This document shows, one piece after another, positions 49,241 through 59,078 of a stretch of DNA of 64,000 nucleotides (positions within the stretch are counted from its first letter, which is position 1; each line of letters starts with the position of its first letter). The stretch is from contig NZ_CP016768.2 in NCBI RefSeq assembly GCF_002287885.2, positions 1,174,109-1,238,108 on the forward strand. The letters run 5' to 3'. The notes beneath the pieces were generated by a model. That model had not been told where the DNA came from, searched no databases, and saw only the letters and a list, made by a program, of their open reading frames with translations. Origin of the DNA: Candidatus Nanopelagicus limnes (GTDB taxonomy: Bacteria > Actinomycetota > Actinomycetes > Nanopelagicales > Nanopelagicaceae). Made by a program: the position numbers and the translations under genes.

Positions 49241-50509
49241 ATGGGGATTTGGCCAGTTGGCAAAGGCTCAAGATTAAATCGGATTCTGACAATCCGTTGG
49301 AGCGGTCAGTTAACCGATGGCTTATTTCAATCAGCCTTAGCTAGCTTTGTTTTGTTCTCACCTGAGCGAGCGCCTAATGCAGTCTCTGCTGCGCTGGCAT
49401 TCTCTGTTGTATTACTACCTTATTCATTAATTGGTCCCTATGTTGGCACATTCCTAGATCGTTTTTCACGTCAGCGGATCATTAGAAATTGTAATTATGT
49501 AAGAGCGGTAAATCTATTAATAATTGCTTGGTTAATTAACAACAGCTCAACCGGAATTATTCTTACATTATTTGTTCTATTTGCATTTGGGGTTAATCGA
49601 TTAATTTTATCTGGGCTTTCTGCTGGCCTGCCTTTACTAGTTAAGAAAGAGGAGTTAATCGCAGCAAATGCGTTAGCGGTAACTGGTGGCACGATCTGGG
49701 TGGTTATTGGTGGTGGCATAGGAATTGCAATTAAAAATCTCTTAAGTAAAAGTGTTGACGCAGATTATGCTGATGCGGTCGTAGTTTTAGTCGCTGCAAT
49801 GGGATTTTTAATCGCAGCCCTTGCTTGCTTTAGATTAAAAAAATATGAAATTGGGCCAAGTGAGCATGAGACTTCCCGTGAAGTGCGAGGTTATAAAGAG
49901 GTATTAGAAGGTGTGACAATTTTGCGATCTCACCCAGACGCACTTCGCGGCATAGTTGCTGTTGGTATTCAACGTGGTGGTATTACCGCTTTGACTTTAA
50001 TGGCGTTGCTGTTGGAACGAAACTCTTTTAATGACCCACAAGATCCAGATGCTGGTCTTGCTGGCTTTGGTATGGCACTTGCGATTGCTGGAATTGGCAT
50101 TGGACTTGGCGCAATTATTTCACCATATGGTGTTTTAAAATTTGGCCGCCATAGGTGGATGCGATTGTTAATGTTTTTGTGTATTCCGCCATTAATCGTT
50201 TATGCAACCCAAGTAAATGAAATAACTATGATTGGTAGTGCTTTCTTAGTTGGACTTTGTGGCCAGGGAATTAAAGTTACAAATGATGCGCTGGTGCAAT
50301 CAAAAATTAATGATGATTACCGGGGAAGAGTTTTTGCCTTTTATGATGTTGCAGTAAATGCTGGAATTGTAATTGGTGCAATTGGCGCTGCCCTGCTGCT
50401 GCCAGATAATGGTGTGACCGCTACTTTGCCAATTGTGATTGCATTGTTTTATCTATTTGGCGCTGCTGTATTAATGCGAAAAGCTACTTTTGCTCCTTCC
50501 ACCAAGTAA
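49241..50509 (+). CDS. MFS transporter
   Basis: Twelve-helix major facilitator, 422 residues from ATG at 49241 (an earlier in-frame start at 49172 would overlap DUF5318 leader sequence). Segment TDGLFQSALASFVLFS and the loop motif GTFLDRFSRQRI resemble drug or lysophospholipid exporters. It ends with a 26-base overlap into convergent cca. Substrate unknown. Confidence 0.85.
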   Translation: MGIWPVGKGSRLNRILTIRWSGQLTDGLFQSALASFVLFSPERAPNAVSAALAFSVVLLPYSLIGPYVGTFLDRFSRQRIIRNCNYVRAVNLLIIAWLINNSSTGIILTLFVLFAFGVNRLILSGLSAGLPLLVKKEELIAANALAVTGGTIWVVIGGGIGIAIKNLLSKSVDADYADAVVVLVAAMGFLIAALACFRLKKYEIGPSEHETSREVRGYKEVLEGVTILRSHPDALRGIVAVGIQRGGITALTLMALLLERNSFNDPQDPDAGLAGFGMALAIAGIGIGLGAIISPYGVLKFGRHRWMRLLMFLCIPPLIVYATQVNEITMIGSAFLVGLCGQGIKVTNDALVQSKINDDYRGRVFAFYDVAVNAGIVIGAIGAALLLPDNGVTATLPIVIALFYLFGAAVLMRKATFAPSTK

Positions 50510-51917
50510 GTAAAGCTTGTTTAGCTTTTTCCTCACCGAGCGGTCCGTGTTCTAGTCGAAGTTCAAGCAAGAAGTCATAAGCCTTCCCAACGGTAGGAGA
50601 TGGCTTAATTTCTAATATCTCCATGATTTGTTCACCGGACAAGTCTGGACGAATCTTATTTAACTCCTCTTGCTGCATTAGCAATTGGATTCGCTCCTCT
50701 AATTCATCATAAGTTCTAGCTAATCCTTCTGCCTTCTTCTTATTTCTAGTTGTGCAATCTGCTCTAGTTAATAAGTGAAGGTGGGTTAATAACTCACCTG
50801 CATCTCTGACGTAGCGGCGAACTGCTGAATCAGTCCATTCACCTGAGCCATAACCATGAAAGCGAAGATGAAGAAATACCAGTTGGGATACGTCATTGAT
50901 TATGTGATTATCAAAGCGTAATTTTTTCATTCGCTCTTTACTCATTCGAGCGCCAACTACCTCATGGTGGTGGAAAGAAACACCGCCATCGGCAATTAGC
51001 TGCTTTGTTTTTGGTTTACCAATGTCATGTAAAAGAGCTGCAAGGCGCAGCGTTAAATTTGCGCCACCTAAACGATCCTCCAACGCAATCGCTTGTTCGA
51101 GCACTGTTAAAGAGTGCTCATACACATCTTTGTGATGGTGGTGTTCATCTATTTCCAGTTTTAACTTTGGCACCTCAGGCAGGAAATAATCAGCTAATCC
51201 AGTTTCAACTAATAATGTAATGCCAAGCCGTGGGGATGAACTCATCATTATTTTTATGAACTCATCTCGAATTCGCTCAGCTGAAATTATCTCAAGCCTT
51301 GCAGCCATATTTTTTATCGCAACCAAAACGGATTGATCCACCTCAAAGTTAAGTTGGCTCATAAATCTTGCAGCCCGCATCATTCGAAGTGGATCATCAC
51401 TAAATGAATCCTCAGGCTTTCCAGGTGTTTTAATAATCTTTTTTTGCAGATCTAATACACCATTAAATAGATCTATAAAGGTTGGTTCATCAGTTGTCAG
51501 CTCAAGTGCCATAGCATTTATTGTGAAATCTCTTCTTGCTAAATCAGCTTCAATACTTTTACCAAACTCAACATCTGGCTTGCGAGAGGCCGGATCATAA
51601 CTTTCACTTCGATAAGTTGTGATCTCAACAGTTATTTCATCTTTTTTGCCAGCGACTGTGCCAAAGGCTGCGCCAATATCCCAAACAGAATCAGCCCATT
51701 TATTTAAAATCTTTTCACTATCTTTTGGATGCGCGTCAGTTGTGAAATCTAAATCATTTCCTAATCTGCCTAAGATCGCATCCCTTACCGGACCACCAAC
51801 GAGAGCTAATTTAAATCCAGCAATTTTAAATAGTTTTGCTAACTCTGAGGCGGCTGGTGCCTGCTTAGTAAGAGTTGTAATCGCAAGTTGGGCAGCTGCA
51901 TCAATTGGTGTTTTCAC
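50484..51917 (-). CDS. cca: CCA-adding tRNA nucleotidyltransferase
   Basis: Builds or repairs the 3' CCA end of tRNAs. Class II nucleotidyltransferase motif LVGGPVRDAILGRLGNDLDFTT (about 34-55), the RRDFTINAMAL block, and a C-terminal HD phosphohydrolase domain with ALLHDIGKPKTKQ. 477 residues, as in mycobacterial PcnA/CCA. It is divergent from the NUDIX gene; this pair opens the conserved origin-proximal block. Its end overlaps the MFS gene. Confidence 0.93.
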   Translation of the reverse strand: MKTPIDAAAQLAITTLTKQAPAASELAKLFKIAGFKLALVGGPVRDAILGRLGNDLDFTTDAHPKDSEKILNKWADSVWDIGAAFGTVAGKKDEITVEITTYRSESYDPASRKPDVEFGKSIEADLARRDFTINAMALELTTDEPTFIDLFNGVLDLQKKIIKTPGKPEDSFSDDPLRMMRAARFMSQLNFEVDQSVLVAIKNMAARLEIISAERIRDEFIKIMMSSSPRLGITLLVETGLADYFLPEVPKLKLEIDEHHHHKDVYEHSLTVLEQAIALEDRLGGANLTLRLAALLHDIGKPKTKQLIADGGVSFHHHEVVGARMSKERMKKLRFDNHIINDVSQLVFLHLRFHGYGSGEWTDSAVRRYVRDAGELLTHLHLLTRADCTTRNKKKAEGLARTYDELEERIQLLMQQEELNKIRPDLSGEQIMEILEIKPSPTVGKAYDFLLELRLEHGPLGEEKAKQALLTWWKEQK

Positions 51918-52002
51918 GGTGGTACTAGGTTAGAGCAGGCAGGCTTGCCATTGAGTGGGCAATACCCAAGGGGCTCAAGGATTGAGGCGGTATCCTTGCG
52001 AT

Positions 52003-52596
52003 ATGACCCCAGCAGATAATGCGGGTGGCAATCAGGATTTAAGCAGTGCTCGTAAGGGTGCGCAAAATAGTGGTTCTGGTAAGCCCGCTAAAAAACATAA
52101 TTCAGCAAACCGCAAAAACAATAAAGGTAATCAGGGTGGAAAAAACACACCCAGAGCTAAATATGCCAAGCGAGTTGATGAGGTAAGTGCGGGTGGATTA
52201 GTTGTTGATAAAACTGGCACAAAGGGCTTATTAATTGGCAGATTAGATCCAAAGGACGCCTCGCATGAAAGATTACTTTGGTCGCTACCAAAAGGACATA
52301 TTGAATCTGGTGAATCACCGGAGGAAGCTGCAATTCGTGAGGTGGCAGAGGAAACTGGAATCAAAAGTGAGATCACAAGATCTTTAGGTGTTATTGATTT
52401 TTGGTTTATGGCAAGTGGTAAAAGAATTCACAAAACTGTTCACCATTTCTTATTTACTGAAGTTGGCGGCAAATTAGCGCCACAAGTTACAGAGGTTGAT
52501 GATGTTGCCTGGTTTCCAATTGATGAGATTGTAAGCAAGCTTGCCTACCCCGATGAACGAAAGTTAATTGCAAAATCAGGAAAATTAACACCGTGA
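52003..52596 (+). CDS. NUDIX hydrolase with basic N-terminal tail
   Basis: The NUDIX box GHIESGESPEEAAIREVAEE (followed by TGI) lies at about residues 98-120 and fits the G-x5-E-x7-REUxEE consensus. The equivalent mycobacterial gene is mutT4, so removal of oxidised or other nucleotides is possible. Residues 1-60 are rich in Lys, Asn, Gly and Ser, probably a flexible RNA- or membrane-contact tail. ATG at 52003. It overlaps the DUF6049 gene by GTGA. 197 residues. Confidence 0.88.
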   Translation: MTPADNAGGNQDLSSARKGAQNSGSGKPAKKHNSANRKNNKGNQGGKNTPRAKYAKRVDEVSAGGLVVDKTGTKGLLIGRLDPKDASHERLLWSLPKGHIESGESPEEAAIREVAEETGIKSEITRSLGVIDFWFMASGKRIHKTVHHFLFTEVGGKLAPQVTEVDDVAWFPIDEIVSKLAYPDERKLIAKSGKLTP

Positions 52597-53705
52597 GAAA
52601 AGTTTTAACCCTTCTCACGCTCTTACTTCTTTCAAATACTTTTCTAACCACTCCAGCACAAGCAGTTCAAGAGATAGTAATTACTGAGCCAACCCATCGC
52701 CTATCTGATGGTGTCTTCTTTGATGATGAGTTAGCTGCCAAACTTGCTCCCACTGGCGAGTTGGGCTTACTTGTTTACTCACCAAATAGAGGTGTTAGAA
52801 GTTGGCTGATTGATCCAGCCACAATCTCAGAAATTGTGGCCATGAGTAATGGTTATGTAATTGCAGATGGCTGGGAAATCAAAGATGCCCAAGTTAGCGG
52901 GCAAGATGTTGCTAAAGCATGGCTTACACAATTTTTAAGAGTGTCTAGGTTTGAAAAAATATCAGTGCTAACTTATGGAAATCCATCTCGGTACTGGGTT
53001 GATCAGCTTCTTGAAAATGAAATTACATATATAAATGCCAGCGGCAAGATCTCATTAGAGGGCGTGCTTGGCAAAGCCACTACCCAAAGTGCTTTTCAAA
53101 ATGGTGAAAAACAAGGTTTAAGTAAACAAAATATCAACTTTCTAAAGTATGCCCAGCGACAAATTGAATTATTTAGCACCCTTGTTGACCAAAAAGAATT
53201 GCTGAGTTACCAATTACGTATTAGCCAACTATTAAATCCAGATATTGAAAAGAACGAGCTGCAAGATCTGATTGAAGATTTAGATAAATCAATTACTGGG
53301 CTACGCAACAAATTGAAAATTACTAAAACTAAATTTACGATCACCTCATCAAAAGAGGAGTTGCCAATTACCTTGGTAAATAATTTTGAATCACCAATTA
53401 ATCTAAAGCTAAGCATCAGGGCAGTAAATAGTAAGGTGGTGGTAACTCCGGTTGAACAGATCAAAATTGAAGGAAATTCAAAACAACAAGTTTTGTTGCC
53501 GATTGAAGTATTAGCTACAGGTCAATCATCACTACTGGCCCAATTAACTAACTTGGACAATAAGCCGGTTGGTTATCCGGTAAACATTAATCTGAAACTT
53601 TCAGTAATTAGCCCAGTTGCCACCTGGATTACCTCAGCGGCTGCGGTACTTTTATTTGTCGCAGCATTAATTCAAAGTCTTCGAAGAGTTAGGAGGCGCA
53701 AGTAA
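52593..53705 (+). CDS. DUF6049-like secreted/membrane protein, short form
   Basis: Protein with a signal peptide (residues 1-24, ending TTPAQA) and one C-terminal membrane helix (about 342-362) followed by RRVRRRK, so most of it faces outside. In other actinobacteria the gene at this position, between mutT4 and murJ, is about twice as long. This 370-residue version seems shortened. Function unknown, probably linked to MurJ in cell-wall assembly. It starts GTG inside the NUDIX stop and ends TAATG onto murJ. Confidence 0.8.
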   Translation: MRKVLTLLTLLLLSNTFLTTPAQAVQEIVITEPTHRLSDGVFFDDELAAKLAPTGELGLLVYSPNRGVRSWLIDPATISEIVAMSNGYVIADGWEIKDAQVSGQDVAKAWLTQFLRVSRFEKISVLTYGNPSRYWVDQLLENEITYINASGKISLEGVLGKATTQSAFQNGEKQGLSKQNINFLKYAQRQIELFSTLVDQKELLSYQLRISQLLNPDIEKNELQDLIEDLDKSITGLRNKLKITKTKFTITSSKEELPITLVNNFESPINLKLSIRAVNSKVVVTPVEQIKIEGNSKQQVLLPIEVLATGQSSLLAQLTNLDNKPVGYPVNINLKLSVISPVATWITSAAAVLLFVAALIQSLRRVRRRK

Positions 53706-55297
53706 TGTCAGATAGTCAATTGTTTAAAACCTCTTCAATTATGGCCTTAGGCACGATTGCATCTCGTGTTACTGGATTGATCCGAAATTTAATGTTGGCA
53801 GCCCTACTTGGCACTGCAATTCTTGGTGATACCTACAACGTGGCAAACACAATGCCTAATATTTTATATAACTTACTAATTGGTGGCGCACTTACCGCGG
53901 TTTTTGTCCCACAAATTGTTAGATCCTTAAGGGATAGTGATCAAGGTTCAGCTTTTATATCTAGACTATTCACCGTAACTGTTACATTTTTATTTGCGCT
54001 CACGGCCCTCGGTATTTTGTTGGCACCTAAACTTGTAAATATCTACGCACCTGAATACGCAGGCTCTAAAGAGTTTGATGTAACTGTAACTTTGATGCGT
54101 TATTGCTTGCCGCAGATATTTTTCTTAGGTTTATTTGCATTATTAGGGCAAATTGCTAATGCTAAAGATCGATTTGGCCCAATGATGTGGGCTCCAGTTG
54201 TAAATAATTTAATGGCAATTGCACTCTTTTATTTCTTATTAGTCAGCCGGAATGACATCTCCCTTGCAAATATCTCAAGTGAAGATCTGCTTTGGTTAGG
54301 GCTAGGAACTACCGCCGGTTACTTAGCGCAAGCTTTTGTTTTGTTTCCAGTTGTTATCAAATCTGGCGTTAAACTCTCATTTAGATTTGATTGGGCAAAC
54401 TCACAAATTATTAAATCATTTAAGTTAGCTGGTTGGAGCTTTGCCTACGCAATGATCTCTCAGCTTTCTTATCTGGTGACAATTAACATTGCTACCTCGG
54501 CTGCAGTTAAATCAGCAGCAGATGGGATAACAACCGGTGTTGGTTACACCCCATATGCCAATGCTTATCTGATTTTGATTCTGCCCCATTCAATTATTAC
54601 TGTTTCAATAGTGACTGCGTTATTACCTAAGTTATCTAATTTAGTCATTGATAAAAAGTACAAAGATGTCTCAGACTCTATGTCGTTAACTATGCGGTTG
54701 ATGGGGATCTTTATTATCCCGGCCGCTGTACTGTTTCTATTTTTTGGTGAAGTAATCGCAAAAGTTTTATATTTTGGAATTCCAGTCGATGATGCCAATT
54801 ATTTAGGGCTTACTTTGTCCGCATTTGCACTTGGATTAATCCCGGTAAGTATTAATCTAGTTCTCCTTCGTGGTTTAAATGCATTTGAGAACTTAAAATC
54901 TCAAGTCATTGGTAATTTAATAATGAATGTAATCTCAGTTGTTTTATCACTTATTGCAGCTGTATATCTAGAGCCAAAATGGGTAACGGTTGGACTTGCT
55001 GCAATCTTCACTGTGCACTACTTCATTGGCGCAGGTATCTCATTCCTTTTGATTAAAAAACATGGTGTGCAAATACCGGTTTTAAGCTTAGCCGCTTTTT
55101 ATCTTAAGTTAATTTTTATATTTGTGGTGGCAGTCCTGCCGGTGTGGTTCTTTAGGTACTCCACCCCGGGCGGGAATTTAATTTACCTTTTACTTGTTTT
55201 ATCTACATCAGCCATTATCTATCTGTTGCTGCTTAAGGCTTTGAAAATAACCGAGGTCACAACCTTAATAAAAGTAATTAAGGGTAGAAGGGAATAG
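53705..55297 (+). CDS. murJ: Lipid II flippase MurJ
   Basis: Multi-helix MOP-superfamily protein flipping lipid II across the membrane for wall growth. The 530-residue protein begins with TIASRVTGLIRNLMLAALLG and has about 14 hydrophobic segments. No pseudokinase or C-terminal extension is present, unlike the larger mycobacterial MviN. ATG overlaps the DUF6049 stop (TAATG) and the trxB gene follows 9 bases after the stop. Confidence 0.95.
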   Translation: MSDSQLFKTSSIMALGTIASRVTGLIRNLMLAALLGTAILGDTYNVANTMPNILYNLLIGGALTAVFVPQIVRSLRDSDQGSAFISRLFTVTVTFLFALTALGILLAPKLVNIYAPEYAGSKEFDVTVTLMRYCLPQIFFLGLFALLGQIANAKDRFGPMMWAPVVNNLMAIALFYFLLVSRNDISLANISSEDLLWLGLGTTAGYLAQAFVLFPVVIKSGVKLSFRFDWANSQIIKSFKLAGWSFAYAMISQLSYLVTINIATSAAVKSAADGITTGVGYTPYANAYLILILPHSIITVSIVTALLPKLSNLVIDKKYKDVSDSMSLTMRLMGIFIIPAAVLFLFFGEVIAKVLYFGIPVDDANYLGLTLSAFALGLIPVSINLVLLRGLNAFENLKSQVIGNLIMNVISVVLSLIAAVYLEPKWVTVGLAAIFTVHYFIGAGISFLLIKKHGVQIPVLSLAAFYLKLIFIFVVAVLPVWFFRYSTPGGNLIYLLLVLSTSAIIYLLLLKALKITEVTTLIKVIKGRRE

Positions 55298-55306
55298 GCT
55301 GGTTCT

Positions 55307-56236
55307 ATGAGTGATGTTAGTGAAGTAGTCATTGTGGGCTCAGGTCCAGCCGGTTACACCGCAGCTATTTATGCAGCTCGTGCTCAATTAAAGCCAATTA
55401 TTTATGAAGGTTCAGTTACCGCAGGTGGTGCGTTAATGAACACCACTGAAGTTGAAAATTTTCCAGGGTTTGCAACAGGTGTTATGGGGCCAGAGTTAAT
55501 GGAGTCCATGCGCAAGCAGGTAGAACGCTTTGACGCCAAAATTATTACTGATGACATTGTTTCTATGAAATTAAATGGTGAAATAAAAGAGCTAACGGAC
55601 GGTTCTGGAAATACCGTTAAAGCGAAATCAGTTATTTTGGCAATGGGATCTGCTTATAAAGAGATTGGTTTACCGAATGAAAAAAGATTATCTGGTCGAG
55701 GTGTTTCTTGGTGTGCAACCTGTGATGGGTTTTTCTTTAGGGATCAAGTAATTGCTGTTGTTGGTGGCGGAGACTCTGCAATGGAGGAGGCAAACTTCTT
55801 AACTAAGTTTGCTAGCAAGGTTGTTTTGATTCACCGTCGTGATTCCTTCAGAGCTTCAAAAATTATGATTGATCGAGCTAGTGCTAACCCAAAGATTGAA
55901 TTTTTATTTAACCATGAGGTTATCGATGTATTAGGTGAAGAAAAAGTTGTTGGTTTGAAATTAAAAAATACGCTTACTGGGGAAGAAAGTGTTAAGGACT
56001 TCACTGGTTTATTTGTTGCTATTGGTCATCTACCCAGAAGTGAGTTGGTAGTTGGGCAAGTTGAGTTAAATTCTGATGGTTATGTGCAGGTTGAGGGCAG
56101 AAGTACTAAAACAAAGATCCCGGGAGTATTCGCCTGTGGTGATTTAGTAGATTTCACCTATCGACAAGCGATTACCGCAGCTGGCTCAGGCTGTCAGGCA
56201 GCCTTGGATGCTGAGCGCTTTTTAGCCGGACATTAA
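55307..56236 (+). CDS. trxB: Thioredoxin reductase
   Basis: NADPH-dependent flavoenzyme reducing TrxA. FAD motif [17 protein letters not shown] near the start, redox cysteines Cys136 and Cys139 in CATCDGFFF, and NADPH motif [15 protein letters not shown]. 309 residues, full length. Adjacent to trxA and 10 bases after murJ. A sigma factor gene that stands between murJ and trxB in mycobacteria is absent here. Confidence 0.97.
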   Translation: MSDVSEVVIVGSGPAGYTAAIYAARAQLKPIIYEGSVTAGGALMNTTEVENFPGFATGVMGPELMESMRKQVERFDAKIITDDIVSMKLNGEIKELTDGSGNTVKAKSVILAMGSAYKEIGLPNEKRLSGRGVSWCATCDGFFFRDQVIAVVGGGDSAMEEANFLTKFASKVVLIHRRDSFRASKIMIDRASANPKIEFLFNHEVIDVLGEEKVVGLKLKNTLTGEESVKDFTGLFVAIGHLPRSELVVGQVELNSDGYVQVEGRSTKTKIPGVFACGDLVDFTYRQAITAAGSGCQAALDAERFLAGH

Positions 56237-56278
56237 GTTTTAAAAGTAAGATAAGCAGATAACTAAAAGGAGAAATCA

Positions 56279-56602
56279 ATGGCAACATCAAAGGTAACTA
56301 CCGCTGATTTTGAATCAGTTGTATTAAAGAGTGCAACACCAGTATTGGTAGATTTTTGGGCAGAGTGGTGTGGTCCTTGCCGTGCAGTTGGACCAATTTT
56401 GGAAGAGATTTCAAATGAATACGGCGATAAGCTAAAAATCGTTAAGTTAAATACTGATGAAGAGGGCTCAATTGCAATGAAATATGGCATTTCTTCAATC
56501 CCAACCATGAATGTGTTTGTTGGTGGCGAAGTTGTTAAAACGATTGTGGGCGCCAAGCCAAAGCCAGCATTGCTTAAAGATCTTGAAAGCTATATCAAGT
56601 AA
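56279..56602 (+). CDS. trxA: Thioredoxin
   Basis: Dithiol electron donor for ribonucleotide reductase and other enzymes. The 107-residue protein has the active site WAEWCGPCRAVG and the conserved cis-Pro loop GISSIPTM. A good AAGGAG lies just before the ATG at 56279. Follows trxB and precedes cwlM. Confidence 0.97.
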   Translation: MATSKVTTADFESVVLKSATPVLVDFWAEWCGPCRAVGPILEEISNEYGDKLKIVKLNTDEEGSIAMKYGISSIPTMNVFVGGEVVKTIVGAKPKPALLKDLESYIK

Positions 56603-56628
56603 CTAACGAATAAAGTACTTAAGAATTT

Positions 56629-57759
56629 ATGAGCGATCAACCAAAGTTAGGTGATCGCTCAACTGCAATTGAGTTGATTTCAAATACCTTGCTTCGCCTG
56701 GGATTTATTACCGCCCCATCAGATATCTTTGATGAAAAATTAACCCAAGGAATTAAAGCTTTTCAGCAGGAGCGCGGGTTAACTGCAACTGGAGTTATAA
56801 ATGAAATTACTGCCAGATCTTTAGAGGAAGCAAGATTTAAACTTGGCGATCGAGTTTTATCCTTTAACTTTGCTTCAATTATGCGCGGTGATGATGTTAG
56901 TAATTTACAAGATCGATTAATTCAAATGGGATTTAACTGTGGCAAGGTTGATGGCGTATTTGGAGCAAACACAGAACGAGCGGTTAAAGAATTCCAAAAG
57001 TCAGTTGGTATCACCTCTGATGGAAAATGTGGGCCGGCAACTTTAATTTCATTAATGCGCCTAGTTAAAACAGTCTCTGGTGGTGCGCCAAATCAACTGC
57101 GTGAAAGCGTTAAACACTCAGTTAGATCTCCTGCGTTAGCAAATAAAGTGATTGTGATTGACCCAAGTTGGGGTGGTGAATTTACGGGAGAAAGTGCTAA
57201 TGGTGTTATTGAATCGGAGATAGTTTTTGATTTAGCACAACGACTTGAAGGGCGTTTAATCGCACTGGGTGTGAATGTGGTTTTAACGAGGAGTGCTAAT
57301 AACTCACCTCTTGAAATAGATCGAATAAAGGTTGCAAATTCAGTAAATGCAGATTTAGTTATAGCTTTAAAAGTTGATAGTTATAAAAATGAAAATGCTA
57401 ATGGGGTAGCAACCTACTTTTATGGCCGAGACGATAAAGGTGTTAGATCAGTAGTTGGTGAGCGCTTTGCAAACTTAATTCAACGTGAAATTTGTGCCCG
57501 TACTGATTTATTAAATTGCCAAACCCATGCCAAAAGTTGGGATCTGCTTCGATTAACTGTTGCGCCAACTGTAAGAATTGATTTGGGATACCTTTCAAAT
57601 CCAAAAGATGCTAAACGTTTAGCTACTGCTGCATTTAGAGATCAATTGGCCGAGGCCATGATTGTGGCAATCCAACGGCTTTATTTATCAGCAGAAGATG
57701 ATGCCAAGACTGGCACCTTGAAAATCTCTGATTTAAGAAGAGCAGGGCTTAGAAACTAG
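56629..57759 (+). CDS. cwlM: CwlM-like protein: peptidoglycan-binding repeats plus inactive amidase-3 domain
   Basis: Cytoplasmic-looking protein (no signal peptide) of 376 residues with two PG_binding_1 repeats (about 10-70 and 85-145) and an amidase-3 fold (about 172-370). In active amidases the zinc and catalytic residues are His in DPGHGG, Glu, His in SIH and a late Glu. Here these are Trp181 (DPSWGG), Glu195, Lys248 (ALKVDS) and Asp318 (RIDLGY), so hydrolysis is unlikely. In mycobacteria CwlM at this location is a phosphorylated regulator of MurA, which fits a non-enzymatic role here (inference). Confidence 0.88.
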   Translation: MSDQPKLGDRSTAIELISNTLLRLGFITAPSDIFDEKLTQGIKAFQQERGLTATGVINEITARSLEEARFKLGDRVLSFNFASIMRGDDVSNLQDRLIQMGFNCGKVDGVFGANTERAVKEFQKSVGITSDGKCGPATLISLMRLVKTVSGGAPNQLRESVKHSVRSPALANKVIVIDPSWGGEFTGESANGVIESEIVFDLAQRLEGRLIALGVNVVLTRSANNSPLEIDRIKVANSVNADLVIALKVDSYKNENANGVATYFYGRDDKGVRSVVGERFANLIQREICARTDLLNCQTHAKSWDLLRLTVAPTVRIDLGYLSNPKDAKRLATAAFRDQLAEAMIVAIQRLYLSAEDDAKTGTLKISDLRRAGLRN

Positions 57760-57794
57760 TTTTATCTTGCCTTGCGATATGGCAAACTTGGTTA

Positions 57795-59078
57795 ATGGAA
57801 TCAGGTAGAAATCTACGTGTAGTTAAATCAGATTCACCTGTTCGCATTCATACTGGTGAGCCAGAGAATTTGCCAGAACGCTTTGCCCACCGCGCAGTTG
57901 GTATGAAGGCAAGTGAAATCCGATCACTCTTTGCAGTAGCAAGTAGACCAGAGATTGTTTCCTTAGCTGGTGGCATGCCAAATCTTTCAGCCCTACCAAT
58001 GGAGATGATGGCATCAGTTACTCAAAAATTAATTTTAGAAAATGGCGCAGAAGCTTTGCAGTATGGAAGTGGTCAAGGGCATCCAAAGCTGCGTGAGCAG
58101 ATTTGTGACGTGATGGCACTTGAAGGAATTAAGGCGCATCCGGATGATGTAGTTGTTACCACCGGCTCCCAGCAAGCATTGGATTTAATCTCTCGAATTT
58201 TTATTGATCCAAACGATGTGGTCTTAGTTGAAGCTCCCTCCTACGTTGGAGCTCTTGGAACTTTTAAACAGTATGAAGCTCAGGTTGTCCATGTAGCAAT
58301 GGATCAAGATGGCTTGATTCCCTCTGCCTTACTTGATGCGATTAAAACTACAAAAGCAAATGGTAAGAAAATAAAGTTTTTATACCTGATTCCAAATTAC
58401 CAAAATCCAGCTGGTGTATTACTGCCGGCGGATCGACGCAGTGAGATTTTAGATATTTGCAGAGCGGAAGAAATATTTATTGTTGAAGACAACCCATACG
58501 GCTTATTAGGTTTTGATAAACCCTCCCCTAACGCAATGCGGGCTAGTGATTCAGAGAATGTCATATATCTTGGAACCTTTTCAAAAACTATCGCACCAGG
58601 CCTTCGAATTGGTTGGGCGCTAGTGCCACAATCTCTAAAAGAGAAGATGGTTATTGCCTCTGAGTCTTCAATTCTTTGTCCATCTAATTTCACCCAGCTT
58701 GTGATCTCTAGTTACCTAGCAAATCAACCTTGGCGAGATCAGATTGCCTCCTTTGCCAAGCTGTATAAAGACAGGCGAGATGCAGCTCTTGCGGCATTAG
58801 AAAAATACTTCCCAAAGGGTGCTACTTGGACAAAACCAGGTGGTGGTTTTTATATCTGGGTTACCTTGCCGCCAGAAATTGATACTAATGCGCTTGTGCC
58901 AAAAGCAATTGCAGCCAAGGTTGCATATGTGCCAGGAACTGCCTTTTACGCAGATGGTTTTGGTTCTTGGTCACTTCGAATCTCATATTGCCATCCAACA
59001 CCTGAGCGAATAACTGATGGAATTAAATCACTCGCTGGTGTTATCAAAACTGAGATGGAGAGCCGGCAAATTAATTAG
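57795..59078 (+). CDS. PLP-dependent aminotransferase, class I/II (LysN/2-aminoadipate type)
   Basis: Aminotransferase of 427 residues, complete. The PLP lysine is Lys264 in YLGTFSKTIAPGLRIGW; PNYQNPAGVLLPADRR and the VSLAGGMPNLSALP N-terminus place it with aminotransferases related to LysN and to the enzyme domain of MocR regulators, but without a DNA-binding domain. The substrate may be branched-chain or aromatic amino acids. It sits between cwlM and parB, with its stop interlocked with convergent parB. Confidence 0.88.
   Translation: MESGRNLRVVKSDSPVRIHTGEPENLPERFAHRAVGMKASEIRSLFAVASRPEIVSLAGGMPNLSALPMEMMASVTQKLILENGAEALQYGSGQGHPKLREQICDVMALEGIKAHPDDVVVTTGSQQALDLISRIFIDPNDVVLVEAPSYVGALGTFKQYEAQVVHVAMDQDGLIPSALLDAIKTTKANGKKIKFLYLIPNYQNPAGVLLPADRRSEILDICRAEEIFIVEDNPYGLLGFDKPSPNAMRASDSENVIYLGTFSKTIAPGLRIGWALVPQSLKEKMVIASESSILCPSNFTQLVISSYLANQPWRDQIASFAKLYKDRRDAALAALEKYFPKGATWTKPGGGFYIWVTLPPEIDTNALVPKAIAAKVAYVPGTAFYADGFGSWSLRISYCHPTPERITDGIKSLAGVIKTEMESRQIN

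Noticed and set aside
49186..49263. Longer N-terminus for DUF5318
   Set aside because: It would overlap the divergent MFS start region and is not like known family starts.
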